Position numbers and translations under genes: made by a program. The notes beneath the pieces were generated by a model that was not told the origin of the DNA, did not search any database, and saw nothing but the letters and a program-made list of their open reading frames with translations. From the NCBI RefSeq assembly GCF_003259955.1, contig NZ_QLMK01000021.1, positions 1 to 33,116 on the forward strand: DNA of 33,116 nt. The letters are read 5' to 3'. This document shows positions 22,957 to 32,147 of this stretch, in pieces. The DNA comes from Falsochrobactrum ovis. Its GTDB lineage: Bacteria; Pseudomonadota; Alphaproteobacteria; Rhizobiales; Rhizobiaceae. Positions within the stretch are counted from its first letter, which is position 1. Each line of letters opens with the position of its first letter.

Positions 22957-23952
22957 CTATTTGTTATCCTTATCCTTTTGATATTGCTCATACAGACGGT
23001 CGATTCTTGCCGAGATCCACTCTCCAAAGGCCTTACCCTCAGCCTGACTGAACTCAACTGCATAGGCTTTGTTTTTGGTTCTCGATCTAACACGCACTAA
23101 GTCATCTGCAGAATCCCAGTTTAAAACTTTTGGTGGCGAAGTTTTCTCTCGGAGTGGCCTCAGTGCAGATAAAATAATTTCAAATCGTTGGGCACTATTA
23201 CACCGCAAAAAAGCTTCCGATTCCAAAATATCATCTAGTTGGCCTCCATAGCTTTGAAGCAGAGTTGCTAGCTCATCCCATTTGGGCCGTCCAACACCGG
23301 GCGCTGAACCAACTTTATGAACTATGTTTTCTGGAATTTTCCGGGCAAGGCTGATCATCTCGGAAAGAACACCTCTGGAGGAGGTGCCGAATGTCGCTAA
23401 AATGACTGATCTGGCGGTCCCTCGGTCTTCTAACTTTTTGGCAAAAAACGCTTTCTCTATGAAAGTAAGATCTTTTCGCTCCAAATTTTCATTACCTTGA
23501 GCAATAATAAGCTCGTCATCGGTAAGGTTTCTGATGAAAGATTTTACTTTTTTGCCAAGCTGTTTCAGTGCCGCGACGCGTCGATGTCCGTAAGCTATTT
23601 GATATCGGCCCACTTTTTCCGGATTGGGGCGGAGAAGCACCGGAACCCCCTGACCATTGGTGCGGATGCTCTCTACCAAAGCCTCAAAATCGGGGCCAGA
23701 AAATTCATCAAGTCGGTCCTTAACAAAGGATGGGTCGATTAATGCAGTATCGACCTCAATGATCGAATAACCACCTGCGACAGCTTCACGAAGTTCGTCT
23801 GCCTCTCGAGACAAGCCAGTGATTGCGTCATTCATACTTTGCAGTGCACCAGAAGTGATTTGAGGCTTCTTGAGATTGTTCTCAGCTGAGAACAATTGCT
23901 CAGATGTCACCGGTGTTAAAAGCTCACGTAACACATCACGCCGTTTGTTCAT
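22957..23952 (-). CDS. repB: RepB, ParB-like partition protein
   Basis: The 331-residue protein has the ParB N-terminal domain (about 60-150), with the box GRYQIAYGHRRVAALKQLGK. A helix-turn-helix region follows (about 165-215, KDLTFIEKAFFAKKLEDRG, ILATFGTSSRGVLSEMI) and a C-terminal dimerisation part. It binds parS centromere sites and works with RepA to segregate the replicon and to repress the operon. Its start overlaps the repA stop by four bases. A perfect parS-like palindrome lies inside its own coding sequence at 23875-23896. Confidence 0.96.
   Translation of the reverse strand: MNKRRDVLRELLTPVTSEQLFSAENNLKKPQITSGALQSMNDAITGLSREADELREAVAGGYSIIEVDTALIDPSFVKDRLDEFSGPDFEALVESIRTNGQGVPVLLRPNPEKVGRYQIAYGHRRVAALKQLGKKVKSFIRNLTDDELIIAQGNENLERKDLTFIEKAFFAKKLEDRGTARSVILATFGTSSRGVLSEMISLARKIPENIVHKVGSAPGVGRPKWDELATLLQSYGGQLDDILESEAFLRCNSAQRFEIILSALRPLREKTSPPKVLNWDSADDLVRVRSRTKNKAYAVEFSQAEGKAFGEWISARIDRLYEQYQKDKDNK
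23875..23896. promoter_or_regulatory. parS-like centromere palindrome within repB
   Basis: The site is a perfect 22-bp palindrome with core GTTCTCAGCTGAGAAC, which fits the repABC parS consensus GTTNNCNGCNGNNAAC exactly. It is embedded in the N-terminal coding region of repB (residues LFSAENN). RepB is the expected ligand. Confidence 0.85.
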
Positions 23953-25163
23953 GGCCGTCCCCAGGCACTTCTAATTAGTTCTTCCAGTTCTTGGTTTACC
24001 GCATTGAGCGATTCCATTGCCCTATCATAAGTCTGGCGATGAAAGTTCTCCCTACCCACTTCATACAGGGTTTGCTTGGTTATACCGGCATCAGAAATGG
24101 CGGCGGATTTCACCATTGAACTTGTAAGAACCCGATCGCCAAACAGTCCGCGAAGAAGACCGGCAATCTGAGACTGGGAACTATCGTTAGGTTCGAAACG
24201 AGTTAGTACATAACGAAACCAATCATAATTAGCGTTGCCGCCAGCTTTTTCTACCACATCAAATAACCCGGCGGTCATCTGAAGGAACTGACTCATGGAT
24301 GCAACGTCCAGCATTTGAGGATGGATCGTGACCAGAACTGATGTTGCGGCACAAAGAGCCGATAGCGTCAGATAACCAAGTGAGGGAGGGCAATCGAGAA
24401 CTACAATATCATAATTGTCTTCTACGCTTTTTAGTGCAGATGCAACTCTAGTAAAAAAGAGTTTATCTGCTGAGCGTGAAGATGAGGTCAGAGCCCGAGG
24501 CGTTTCATGTTCAAACTCCTGCAATTCAAGATTGCCAGGGATAATGTGAAGGCCGTTAAAATAAGTGGGCTGAATTATGGAGCTCAAAGGCTGCTGATTT
24601 TCATCATAACGAATTGCTCCATATAATGTTTGGTTCGGTTCAAGATCAAATTCTGGTTGAATGCCGAAAAGAGCAGATAAAGATGCCTGCGGGTCAAGGT
24701 CGACAGCGAGTACTCTGTATCCATGAAGAGCAAGGAACTGAGCCAGGTGAGCCGCTGTTGTCGTCTTGCCAGAGCCGCCTTTAAAATTAGTCACGGCAAT
24801 TGTTTGAAGGCGGTCCGCTGATCTACGGTGCTTGTTATAACTTTGTTTGTTTTTGCTAAGATGTCGGCGGATTGTGTGTATTTGCTCAAGTGTATAGAGA
24901 CGGCGACCCGCTGCGTTTTTTTCAGTACCACTAATTACGCCATCATTCGCTAAAGTCCGCAAATACGCATCACTGATTCCTATGAGCTTTGCTGCTTCCC
25001 CAGGTGCAAATTTCCGTAATTCTTTCTGAGCTAGAGGCGGAAAAGCGCGCGCTCGTAATTGTCCGAGCTGAGCGCTAAGAATATCGGCATCGGTCTCGAT
25101 CAAGCGGGTCAGCGACTTATCGTTATTATTCGTGCTATTTATAATATTGGCGGTGATGACCAT
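23949..25163 (-). CDS. repA: RepA, ParA-family partition ATPase and autorepressor
   Basis: The 404-residue protein has an N-terminal MerR-like DNA-binding part (about 40-105, KFAPGEAAKLIGISDAYLRT, GRRLYTLEQIHTIRRHL) and a ParA ATPase domain. That domain contains the deviant Walker A VTNFKGGSGKTTTAAHLAQF, Walker A' VLAVDLDPQASLSALFG and Walker B DIVVLDCPPSLGYLT. It drives replicon partition with RepB and parS and represses its own promoter. It is the first gene of the repABC operon. A 7-bp inverted repeat lies immediately upstream of the ATG. Confidence 0.97.
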   Translation of the reverse strand: MVITANIINSTNNNDKSLTRLIETDADILSAQLGQLRARAFPPLAQKELRKFAPGEAAKLIGISDAYLRTLANDGVISGTEKNAAGRRLYTLEQIHTIRRHLSKNKQSYNKHRRSADRLQTIAVTNFKGGSGKTTTAAHLAQFLALHGYRVLAVDLDPQASLSALFGIQPEFDLEPNQTLYGAIRYDENQQPLSSIIQPTYFNGLHIIPGNLELQEFEHETPRALTSSSRSADKLFFTRVASALKSVEDNYDIVVLDCPPSLGYLTLSALCAATSVLVTIHPQMLDVASMSQFLQMTAGLFDVVEKAGGNANYDWFRYVLTRFEPNDSSQSQIAGLLRGLFGDRVLTSSMVKSAAISDAGITKQTLYEVGRENFHRQTYDRAMESLNAVNQELEELIRSAWGRP

Positions 25164-25167
25164 TAAA

Positions 25168-25202
25168 AACGCTCTAACCAGTTATTTGGCATAATGAGCG
25201 TT
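25168..25202. promoter_or_regulatory. Inverted repeat in the repA leader, possible RepA operator
   Basis: AACGCTC (25168-25174) and GAGCGTT (25196-25202) form a 7-bp inverted repeat with a 21-base spacer, ending 4 bases before the repA start. RepA autorepression through a palindrome near its start is known for repABC systems; the assignment here is inference. Confidence 0.45.
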
Positions 25203-25323
25203 AGAATGGCTCGAATAAGGTGAGTCGTCAACTGATTTAATGTTAATGAAAAGTTAACAGTAATATATCCCGTATATAAACTGAAAAGCTTTGGGAAGTC
25301 CCCCTTAATTGTGGCGAGCATCA

Positions 25324-25339
25324 GTTCTCAGATGAGAAC
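25324..25339. promoter_or_regulatory. Second parS-like site upstream of repA
   Basis: GTTCTCAGATGAGAAC has perfect 7-base arms and differs from the repB-internal parS only at one central base. It lies about 160 bases before the repA start, a common place for parS in repABC replicons. Confidence 0.75.
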
Positions 25340-25422
25340 AAACGGGCCATTATCTTATTAATGATTCCGTTGAAGGTGGAGCAATTCTTCCACCTAGAGT
25401 CGGGAATTAAGCTCCAAAGCGA

Positions 25423-26571
25423 TTACAGCAGTCTCGCTGCCCGTCCTGAGCGTCTTTGGGCACTGTTGTAATAATCGGATGCTTGCTGAACAGAGCGATG
25501 GCGGGATTGTTCCATGGCCTCGGGAAGAGGAATGCCGCGATTGGCAGCTTCCGTGAGATAACCCGCCCGTAGGCCGTGTGCTGAGAAAGCTCGTGGTTCA
25601 AGTCCGGCTAGTTTGGCGCGTTGTTTGACGATCGCATTAATAGCGCTGGGTTCTAAGGCGCGTACCGAAACATTGCCCCAGCGATCAATTTTGCGAAACA
25701 CAGCACCGTGAGCAATGTTGGCAGCTTTCAACCAAGCTTGCAGTGCTTCAACCGGTCTGCCAGTTAAGTAAACCAGAGCATCTTCATCCGCGGAGCTGGT
25801 TTTGGTCCGGCCCAGATGAATGGCCAGAGAGGGCAGGGAAGGGCTGTTATCGATTGTAATCGGTTCTTGTTCAATGAGCTGACCGACGCGTAATCCGGCT
25901 ATCTCACTTCTGCGACGGCCACCAGAGGCAAAGGCCACCATTAAGATGGCGCGATCCCGCAGAGCGCGAAGATCGTTGCCATCACAAGTAGCAAGCATTT
26001 TTGTTAAAACGTCGGCGGTGATGGCATTGGCGCTCTTGCGGGTTCTAGGCTGATTGATGGCTCGGACAGCAAGGCGGATCGCAGACTTCAGGGAAGGGGC
26101 AGTAAAAGAACCCTCAAGTCCACGCCAGCGAGTAAGGGTTGACCAGTTGGCCAGTCGACGCCGTACGGTGGAAGAAGCATGGGGTCCTCGGACACGCAAA
26201 AGACCCTGCTGGCGCAATTCCTTTTCCACATGGGTTGGCATGCCATGGTTGGGATCAGTTTCGCGTTGTTCTGGTCGCCACAAATGATGGGCGACAAATT
26301 TGAGCAGTAGTGCTTCTGGTGCGGGCCAGGGGAGGGGATGTCCCGTTGCAGCGCGGGCCCACGCTTCCAGATAAGCTAAATCAGAGGTCAAAGCGCGCAG
26401 ACTGTTCTCGCCAATGCCTTGCTCTGCAAGGTGACGCAATGTTTCCACATCTTGATCAGTTAACAGCTCAGCCAGCCGATCGCGGCGATCTATGGGTAGG
26501 ATTGCAGCCAATGTATCGAGCGCTTGGGAACGTTGCTGGTGATCAGAACAGTCAGCTTTTAGGATGCTCAT
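25423..26571 (-). CDS. Tyrosine recombinase/integrase next to repABC
   Basis: The 382-residue protein has a core-binding domain (about 40-160) and a catalytic domain (about 185-375) with all the expected residues: Arg in SGGRRRSEIAGLR, Lys in GRTKTSS, His and Arg in SAHGLRAGYL, His in SRHRSVQ and nucleophile Tyr in ASDYYNS. It is therefore likely active, unlike the recombinase at 1574-2410. Integrases of this type often sit beside repABC cassettes in Rhizobiales and are thought to resolve multimers or promote exchange with other replicons. Its attachment site is not evident. It is transcribed towards repA. Confidence 0.88.
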   Translation of the reverse strand: MSILKADCSDHQQRSQALDTLAAILPIDRRDRLAELLTDQDVETLRHLAEQGIGENSLRALTSDLAYLEAWARAATGHPLPWPAPEALLLKFVAHHLWRPEQRETDPNHGMPTHVEKELRQQGLLRVRGPHASSTVRRRLANWSTLTRWRGLEGSFTAPSLKSAIRLAVRAINQPRTRKSANAITADVLTKMLATCDGNDLRALRDRAILMVAFASGGRRRSEIAGLRVGQLIEQEPITIDNSPSLPSLAIHLGRTKTSSADEDALVYLTGRPVEALQAWLKAANIAHGAVFRKIDRWGNVSVRALEPSAINAIVKQRAKLAGLEPRAFSAHGLRAGYLTEAANRGIPLPEAMEQSRHRSVQQASDYYNSAQRRSGRAARLL

Positions 26572-26924
26572 TAATCGTTAATTCCCGTTCCCCGAAAACA
26601 CCTCAAGCAGGTGATAATGTCATCAATATCAAAAAAACCGCGGCCTAGGTACAGTTCTGTTTACGTACTCAAACTTACTTTTAAGATTGATCTCGTCAGT
26701 TAATGACCAAGTTAAAATACTACCGTTCCCAGAAAACAAAAACGGACCGATCCGAAGATCGATCCGCTCTTGGGGGTGCAGTTGAGGCTGGATGGTTAAG
26801 CCAGGCCCATCTTTGATGCTATATGACGAGTGGCGGGTCCGTCAACAAGTTGCCATACCTGGGCCCTGCCTCTCATTCCGGTCTGCTTTGCCAAACCGGG
26901 CGCTTCCATCGCTCTAGGCGTTGA
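26572..26924. other. Junction region with an orphan terminator
   Basis: There is no recognisable gene between the integrase start and the EamA fragment. The integrase promoter must lie in the left part. The minus-strand terminator at 26733-26766 has no surviving gene upstream of it. Base composition becomes GC-rich from about 26840 onward. Confidence 0.4.
26733..26766 (-). terminator. Orphan rho-independent terminator (minus strand)
   Basis: CGGACCGATC (26743-26752) and GATCGATCCG (26757-26766) pair around a CGAA loop. The single mismatch on the plus strand becomes a G-U pair in minus-strand RNA, where the stem is followed by TTTTTGTTTT. Confidence 0.7.
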
Positions 26925-27387
26925 GCTGGATTGCGCTCTGGACCTGCCCGCGGGCTTGACCTATGCGCTGTATTCTTGGGCGGCCCGTCGCCTGATGCAG
27001 CGCCGTATCCCCTCGCGGGCAGCAATGGGCGCGATCTTCGGCATTGGCGGACTGCTGCTGATGCCAGTGCTGTTCGCAACGGGTGCGCCGTTCCTGACTT
27101 CATGGAACAACGCCGCCGTAGGCATCTACATGGCCTTGGTGCCGATGTTCCTGGGTTATGTCTGCTTCGGCCACGGGCTGGCTCGCATTGCGGCCAGCAC
27201 GGCCACCACGATCACCTTGTTGGAGCCGGTCGTCGCGGCGGCGCTTGCCGCTGTCATCGTGGGCGAGAAGCTGCCCCCAATGGGTTGGGTGGGCGTTGCG
27301 CTCATCTTCGCCTGCCTGGTGTGCATCACCTTGCAGGTGCGGGCGCGCAGTCGAACGAATCCGGTGCCTTCAACAAACCCGGCCTGA
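26925..27387 (+). pseudogene. EamA/DMT-family transporter, C-terminal half
   Basis: The frame from about 26950 encodes GLTYALYSWAARRLMQRRIP, then hydrophobic helices (AAMGAIFGIGGLLLMPVLF, NAAVGIYMALVPMFLGYVCF) and the EamA C-terminal signature ITLLEPVVAAALAAVIVGEK followed by LPPMGWVGVALIFACLVCIT. This is the second EamA repeat with its last five helices. The first repeat is missing, and the frame's 5' end is unrelated sequence. The segment is visibly richer in GC than the flanking DNA, suggesting an origin in another replicon or species. Confidence 0.8.
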
Positions 27388-27452
27388 GGGCGCAACACCA
27401 GCCGCGGTCAGGAATCACATCACCATCTTCCAACGCTCTGGCAGTAACCATC

Positions 27453-27614
27453 ATGACGACAATTTCATGGGATGACTTCGCAAAGGTCGAACTGCGCGTG
27501 GGACACATCATCGAGGCCGAACCTTTTCCCGAGGCGCGCAAGCCGGCCTACAAACTGCTGAACGATTTCGGGTCAAAGATCGGACAGCCCAAGTCCAGCG
27601 CGCTGACCTTGTGA
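27453..27614 (+). pseudogene. csaA: csaA, 5' half only
   Basis: From an ATG at 27453 the frame encodes MTTISWDDFAKVELRVGHII followed by EAEPFPEARKPAYKL, the N-terminal half of CsaA, a tRNA-binding-domain chaperone-like protein of about 110 residues. It stops after about 53 residues at ...KSSALTL, where the family continues SSAQIT. The truncation coincides with the end of the GC-rich island and the start of a transposase relic, so the right part was lost by an IS-mediated event. Confidence 0.85.
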
Positions 27615-27660
27615 TGCTGGCACTTATACGCTCAGCTTGGTCTCTTTCAAATGGAACTTA

Positions 27661-27717
27661 CGGCAGTCCGCGCTCGACTATATGAGCCCAGCTCACTTCG
27701 AGAGAACGGTAGTTTAA
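27661..27717 (+). pseudogene. IS3-family OrfB C-terminal relic
   Basis: The frame reads RQSALDYMSPAHFER, matching the end of IS3-family transposases (RRHSALGYMSPAEFER), and stops at TAA 27715-27717. It directly follows the csaA break and probably marks the element that caused it. Confidence 0.7.
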
Positions 27718-27783
27718 TACAAAAACCTCTCCACTTTTACGAAGCAAGTCCAAATCGAAGGCCTCATGCCTTGGAACGAATTT

Positions 27784-27826
27784 GAGAAAAAGCGGGTGAA
27801 GTAGCAAATTTGTATCAATTCACCCA
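27784..27826 (-). terminator. Probable terminator of the BetT-like gene
   Basis: GGGTGAA (27794-27800) and TTCACCC (27819-27825) form the stem with an 18-base loop. On the minus strand it is followed by GCTTTTTC, about 10 bases after the transporter stop codon. Confidence 0.55.
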
Positions 27827-27834
27827 TTTCCTGA

Positions 27835-29835
27835 TTAGCCTAATTCTGAGCTTGAATGTTCCGGTGCGCTGTGAACCAGTTGGGTTTCTGGGGTGTGAAC
27901 AAGAGCCAGATAACGTTCGAACTGAACTAAAATATCGGCAATCAGCTGCTCTCGGTTAAAGCCCATTACATCATAGCCACGACCGCCACTGGAAAAGTAG
28001 GTACGTGCTTCATATCGGTAAGTTGGCTTACCGACACCTAATGTTGAATAGGCTGGGGCGACTTGCTGAACCGGCATGATACCATAGATAAAATCGCGCA
28101 TGCCTTCAGCCGTGGAACGCAGGGTAATCGACCCATTCTCATCTTCGTCCACGATGGTTTCACGGCCGCGATTGTTCAGCTCTTTGGTAACGGCATTGAG
28201 TGCGTCTTTGGCGGTGCCATTTATGAAGTTGGCTACTTCTTGTTTAGACGGTGCGTGCAAAATTAAGGACAATCTGCGCTGCCATGTCAAACCAGAGGCT
28301 GGTTGTACACTTGGTGGCGATGGAATGGTTGCCTGTGCCTCTCTTTGTGCCAAGTCGGCTTTCATACCTTTGAAAAGCGACCAGACAAGTGCAAGTATAA
28401 CGATGCTAAATGGTAAGGCACTCGCAATTGTTGCTGATTGAAGCGCATTTAAGCCACCAGCAATCAACAGACTAGCAGCTACGACACCTTCTAATGCACA
28501 CCAGAAAACACGCTGACCTGTAGTCGTTTCGGTCTCGCCGCCTGCCGCAATTGCATCGATAACCAAGGAGCCGGAATCCGCTGATGTTACAAAGAAAATT
28601 GCCACCAAAACAATCGCTAAAGCGGACGTGAGTGTTGGCCATGGCAGATATTCGAAGAAATAAAACAGGCCGACTGACACATCGGCTGTAATCTCCGCAC
28701 CCAACTTACCGCTGGCGACTGTGGTGTCGATCATGATGGCTGAATTGCCAAAAACCGTCATCCAGAAGAATGTAAAACCAGCCGGAATAAAAAGAACGGC
28801 TGTTACAAATTCGCGAACCGTGCGCCCACGTGAAATACGGGCAATAAACATGCCTACAAAAGGTGACCATGAAATCCACCATGCCCAGTAAAATAATGTC
28901 CATGCATCAATCCAAGGCGTTGGTTCATAAGCATAAATATTAAAAGTGCGCAGCACGATTGTATCAAGATAAAGGCCGATATTTTGTACAAAATCACGGA
29001 AAATTTCAGTTGTTTGCCCTACAACCAAGACAAATAACATTAACAAAACTGCAAATAGCAGATTTGTTTCGGATAGAATTTTAACGCCTTTATCAAGCCC
29101 TGTAACGACAGAAACTGTAGCTAGGCAAGTAACGGCTGCAACCAATAGCAATTGAATTTCCAAGCTGATAGGCACACCGAGCAGGTAATTCAAACCGGCA
29201 TTCATTTGCGAAACACCGAGCCCCATTGATGTTGCAATCCCGAACATAGTGCCGACAATGGCAAAAATATCCACGGCATGACCAATCGGTCCGTTAATGC
29301 GTTCTTTTAGCAATGGATAAAGGCCGGAGCGAATGGTGAGTGGTAAATTATATCGATAACCAAAATAGGCCAGTGAAAGGCCAACCACAGCATAAATTGC
29401 CCAAGCGTGAATGCCCCAATGGAAAAAAGTAACCGCCATCGCTTCACGGGTTGCGGCAACCGAGCGTGGCTCTGCGGTTGGCGGAGCCATAAAATGCGTC
29501 ATCGGCTCACCAACTGCATAATACATCAGACCAATGCCCATGCCAGCCGCAAACAGCATTGCAATCCATGATATAAAGCTGAAATCCGGCGTTGCATCAT
29601 CAGGTCCAAGTTTTAAGCGACCATGGCGCCCTAAACAGATGAGCAAAACACTGATAAGAAAAATGCCGACTGATAGCAAATAAAACCAGCCGAAATTGGT
29701 TAGGATAGTTTGCTGAAGTTGCGCGAAAATAGTGGCAGCGCGATCAGGGACAACAACACCTACAGCTAAGAATATTCCGATGATAATAATAGCTCCGAAA
29801 AATACTGGAGGATTTATTATAAATTTAGCAGGCAT
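27835..29835 (-). CDS. betT: BCCT-family transporter, BetT-like (choline/betaine)
   Basis: The 666-residue protein has about 12 transmembrane helices with the BCCT signatures: the glycine-rich [19 protein letters not shown] (about 90-110), the tryptophan-rich segment [20 protein letters not shown] followed by [11 protein letters not shown], and [21 protein letters not shown] cytoplasmic C-terminal extension of about 150 residues (after helix 12) is typical of BetT, the proton-driven choline importer, rather than of short betaine carriers. It would supply choline for glycine betaine synthesis or catabolism. No bet enzyme genes are in the window. The ATG at 29835 has only a weak upstream GAGAG. 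Confidence 0.88.
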   Translation of the reverse strand: MPAKFIINPPVFFGAIIIIGIFLAVGVVVPDRAATIFAQLQQTILTNFGWFYLLSVGIFLISVLLICLGRHGRLKLGPDDATPDFSFISWIAMLFAAGMGIGLMYYAVGEPMTHFMAPPTAEPRSVAATREAMAVTFFHWGIHAWAIYAVVGLSLAYFGYRYNLPLTIRSGLYPLLKERINGPIGHAVDIFAIVGTMFGIATSMGLGVSQMNAGLNYLLGVPISLEIQLLLVAAVTCLATVSVVTGLDKGVKILSETNLLFAVLLMLFVLVVGQTTEIFRDFVQNIGLYLDTIVLRTFNIYAYEPTPWIDAWTLFYWAWWISWSPFVGMFIARISRGRTVREFVTAVLFIPAGFTFFWMTVFGNSAIMIDTTVASGKLGAEITADVSVGLFYFFEYLPWPTLTSALAIVLVAIFFVTSADSGSLVIDAIAAGGETETTTGQRVFWCALEGVVAASLLIAGGLNALQSATIASALPFSIVILALVWSLFKGMKADLAQREAQATIPSPPSVQPASGLTWQRRLSLILHAPSKQEVANFINGTAKDALNAVTKELNNRGRETIVDEDENGSITLRSTAEGMRDFIYGIMPVQQVAPAYSTLGVGKPTYRYEARTYFSSGGRGYDVMGFNREQLIADILVQFERYLALVHTPETQLVHSAPEHSSSELG

Positions 29836-30095
29836 GGGGGCTCTCTGAGGTTGATAGTTTTAGAGCGGTAGTCATAATTGTCTGAGCTATAATATGATTG
29901 CAAGGTCAAGGGTAAATGAAATTTGCCACGTGTTAATGTCGTTTAACAAAAATTCATATCGGTAAAGCAAGATCAGGCTTGACCCTATTCAGAATAATGA
30001 TCGTCCGATAAGATATGGCCAAAAAGACGTGCGGTTTGACCTGAGCCCCAAGCTCCCTCCAGTTTTTGGTAGAGTCTTGGGTTTATGATCTGACC

Positions 30096-30935
30096 TTATG
30101 CGGCTCGTTTTTCCAGAGCCATTTTCATTGCGAACTCGTTGGGCGTGATGTTACCCAAAGAAGAATGTGGCCTGTTGCAGTTGTAATCCTCCTTCCATGC
30201 TTTGATTTGGGTGCGCGCCTGAGCGAGCGATGAGAACAAAGTCTCGTTCAGGCATTCGTCGCGGAAACTACCGTTGAAGCTTTCCACAAACCCGTTCTGC
30301 ATCGGCTTGCCGGGTGCAATGTAGTGCCATTCGACGTGATTATCCTGACACCATTTCAGGATGGCCATGCTGGTCATTTCCGTGCCGTTGTCGGAAACAA
30401 TCGTTCGGGGCTTTCCCCTTTGCGTGATGATTGCATCCAGCCCCCTGCTGAGCCTTCGGCCCGACAGCGATGTATCCGCAACCAATGCCAAGCACTCACG
30501 CGTGAACTCATCAACGACCGTCAGCACGCAGAACCTGCGGCCATTAGTGAAAGCGTCGCTGACGAAATCCAGGCTCCAGCGTTCATTGGGGCGTGATGGC
30601 ATGGCAAGCGGTCGTCTGGTGCCCAAAGCTCGTTTACGGCCACCACGCTTGCGAACAGTCAGCCGCTCTTCTTTGTAAAGTCGCCTGAGCTTCTTGAGGT
30701 TCATAACCAACCCTTGCCGTTCGAGCATAACGTGAATGCGGCAATAACCGAAGCGACGACGCTCAGCGGCCACCGTCTTCATAACCTCCCGGATATGAGC
30801 ATCGTCAGGACGGATGCTGCGGTATCGCATGCTTGACCGGTCAACCGACAACACAGAACACGCCCGACGTTGGCTCACTCCATGCGCTGCACAGGCATGA
30901 GCCACTGCATCTCGCTTCGCGTCGGGCGTCACCAT
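30096..30935 (-). CDS. IS3-family transposase OrfB (element A)
   Basis: The 279-residue protein has a HTH_21-type N-terminus ([20 protein letters not shown]) and the rve catalytic core with DDE residues in [22 protein letters not shown] and [19 protein letters not shown]. It ends MALEKRAA. The ATG at 30935 lies directly on the A7 slippery run at the end of orfA, so the normal product is an OrfAB fusion. It looks intact, so this copy may be mobile and may act on the MITE at 7465. Confidence 0.93.
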   Translation of the reverse strand: MVTPDAKRDAVAHACAAHGVSQRRACSVLSVDRSSMRYRSIRPDDAHIREVMKTVAAERRRFGYCRIHVMLERQGLVMNLKKLRRLYKEERLTVRKRGGRKRALGTRRPLAMPSRPNERWSLDFVSDAFTNGRRFCVLTVVDEFTRECLALVADTSLSGRRLSRGLDAIITQRGKPRTIVSDNGTEMTSMAILKWCQDNHVEWHYIAPGKPMQNGFVESFNGSFRDECLNETLFSSLAQARTQIKAWKEDYNCNRPHSSLGNITPNEFAMKMALEKRAA

Positions 30936-31195
30936 TTTTTTGAAGCGACATCCTTCAAAATGGCAATATCCAACATCGTCTCCGCCAGCAGCTTCTTCAG
31001 CTTAGCATTCTCATCTTCTAGAGCCTTCAGCTTGCGGGCGTCAGATACATCCATCCCACTATATTTGGCCTTATATTTGTAGATGCTCGCACTGCTGATC
31101 CCGTGCTTGCGGCAAACTTCAGCAGTCGGCAAACCTGCCTCCTGCTCTTTCAAGATTCTGATAATCTGCTCTGCAGTGAACCGTGAACGCTTCAT
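30929..31195 (-). CDS. IS3-family OrfA with programmed -1 frameshift site
   Basis: The 88-residue DNA-binding protein [20 protein letters not shown] has a helix-turn-helix ([20 protein letters not shown]) and a heptad coiled coil ([20 protein letters not shown]) of the IS407 type. Near its end the mRNA reads A-AAA-AAA (30935-30941 on this strand). A -1 slip there joins orfA to orfB (K-K-M-V-T-P). GGAGACGGAC lies upstream of the start. Confidence 0.93.
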   Translation of the reverse strand: MKRSRFTAEQIIRILKEQEAGLPTAEVCRKHGISSASIYKYKAKYSGMDVSDARKLKALEDENAKLKKLLAETMLDIAILKDVASKKW

Positions 31196-31390
31196 ACGTC
31201 CGTCTCCTCATTGTCGTGACGGACTCTACCAAAAAAAACTGCAGGAAACTTAGGGGCTCAGGGCACCCGTAGGTTGGTCATGGACAGAGTTTCTTGGTAT
31301 TTTAAGTGGTTCTTTATAGCGCCGCCTGTTGGATCTCTCACAACCGTTCATCGCGTTTTCATAGCCACGAATTATCATAGAACTTGTTCA

Positions 31391-31409
31391 TGTACCAAAT
31401 ATTGGTACA
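31391..31409. promoter_or_regulatory. Palindromic operator upstream of parDE
   Basis: TGTACCAA-ATA-TTGGTACA is a perfect 19-bp inverted repeat 20 bases before the parD start. It overlaps the expected promoter. ParD antitoxins autorepress through such sites. Confidence 0.8.
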
Positions 31410-31429
31410 ATGGGGTAAAGGAGTTAGTT

Positions 31430-31675
31430 ATGGTTCGAAATACGTCTGTTACCCTTGGTGATCATTTCGTCAACTTCATTGATACCCAAGTTAAGGGCGG
31501 ACGCTATGGTTCCGCCAGCGATGTCGTCCGCGCTGGACTTCGTCTTCTAGAGGAGCATGAAGCTCGCGTTAAGTCTTTACAGGATGCTTTGATCGCGGGT
31601 GAAGAATCAGGTGAACCACAGCCGCTTGACCGAGAGCACTTCTTGAACAAAATGAAGTCAAAGCATGCGCTTTGA
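31430..31675 (+). CDS. parD: ParD-family antitoxin
   Basis: The 81-residue protein has a ribbon-helix-helix N-terminus (MVRNTSVTLGDHFVNFIDTQ, GRYGSASDVVRAGLRLLEEH) and an acidic, flexible C-terminus that would wrap the toxin. I chose the ATG at 31430, which has AAAGGAG 6 bases upstream, over an upstream TTG-type extension of 52 codons that runs through the operator. It overlaps the toxin gene by 11 bases. It should neutralise ParE and repress the operon at the palindrome upstream. Confidence 0.92.
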   Translation: MVRNTSVTLGDHFVNFIDTQVKGGRYGSASDVVRAGLRLLEEHEARVKSLQDALIAGEESGEPQPLDREHFLNKMKSKHAL

Positions 31676-31958
31676 TGGGTATAGGCTAACTCCGCTGGCA
31701 GAGGCTGACCTCGAAGAGATCTGGCTTTACTCTTTACATAAATGGTCACTGGAGCAGGCTCACAGGTATATTCACGATGTGATCGATACGTTCGAAGGAT
31801 TAAAGGAGGGCAGCAAGCGGGGTCGAAAGACCGATATCCGCGCCGGTTATTTTAAATATGCTGTCGGGTCACACGTTATTTATTTTCGCGAGCAGGGGAG
31901 GGATCTGCTTATTGTGCGTATTTTGCATGGACGTAGGGACGTTAGGCGCCACTTGTAA
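31665..31958 (+). CDS. parE: ParE-family toxin (RelE/ParE superfamily)
   Basis: The 97-residue protein starts MRFDGYRLTPLAEADLEEIW and has the family pattern YFKYAVGSHVIYFREQGRDL followed by LIVRILHGRRDVRRHL. ParE toxins poison DNA gyrase. With parD it forms a complete addiction pair that would stabilise the replicon together with repABC partition. No truncation is seen. Confidence 0.92.
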   Translation: MRFDGYRLTPLAEADLEEIWLYSLHKWSLEQAHRYIHDVIDTFEGLKEGSKRGRKTDIRAGYFKYAVGSHVIYFREQGRDLLIVRILHGRRDVRRHL

Positions 31959-31978
31959 GGTGGCATTTGTATTGAATA

Positions 31979-32095
31979 TCACGTGAGCAGCTTTATCGTT
32001 CTTTTAGTGAGCGCGGCAATCCCACTTTGAAGACGACTTTGGCGGTGATGCGCGCGCTGGGAGTTGATCTGACGGCTAAACCGCATCATGTGTGA
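31979..32095 (+). pseudogene. HigA-like addiction-module antidote, C-terminal fragment
   Basis: The frame reads SREQLYRSFSERGNPTLKTT and LAVMRALGVDLTAKPHHV before TGA. This is the second half of the helix-turn-helix antitoxins of the 'putative addiction module antidote' family (typically SREALYKALS-DGNPxFxTVLKVxxALG). An in-frame stop lies two codons upstream and no start is present. The toxin partner is absent. Confidence 0.75.
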
Positions 32096-32147
32096 GTGAT
32101 GAGCAGGGCAGGGGTATCAAAACAAGGTTGATCCTCTGGGCCTTTAT

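Larger units (their letters stand above)
30040..31262 (-). mobile_element. Complete IS3-family element A (IS407-like)
   Basis: The element has imperfect inverted repeats, left CCTGAGCCCCAAGCTCCCTC and right complement ending GGAAACTTAGGGGCTCAGG, with internal shared blocks (GGTAGAGTC). It holds orfA and orfB on the minus strand in -1 frameshift arrangement. It is about 1.2 kb. No clear target duplication is visible (TGA/GCA or ACC/GGG). A fragment of the same element is at 18547-18694 and an internally deleted 97-bp derivative is at 7465-7561. Confidence 0.9.

Noticed and set aside
22888-23100. Plus-strand frame overlapping the end of repB
   Set aside because: It coincides with the ctRNA and its terminator; it is not a protein gene.
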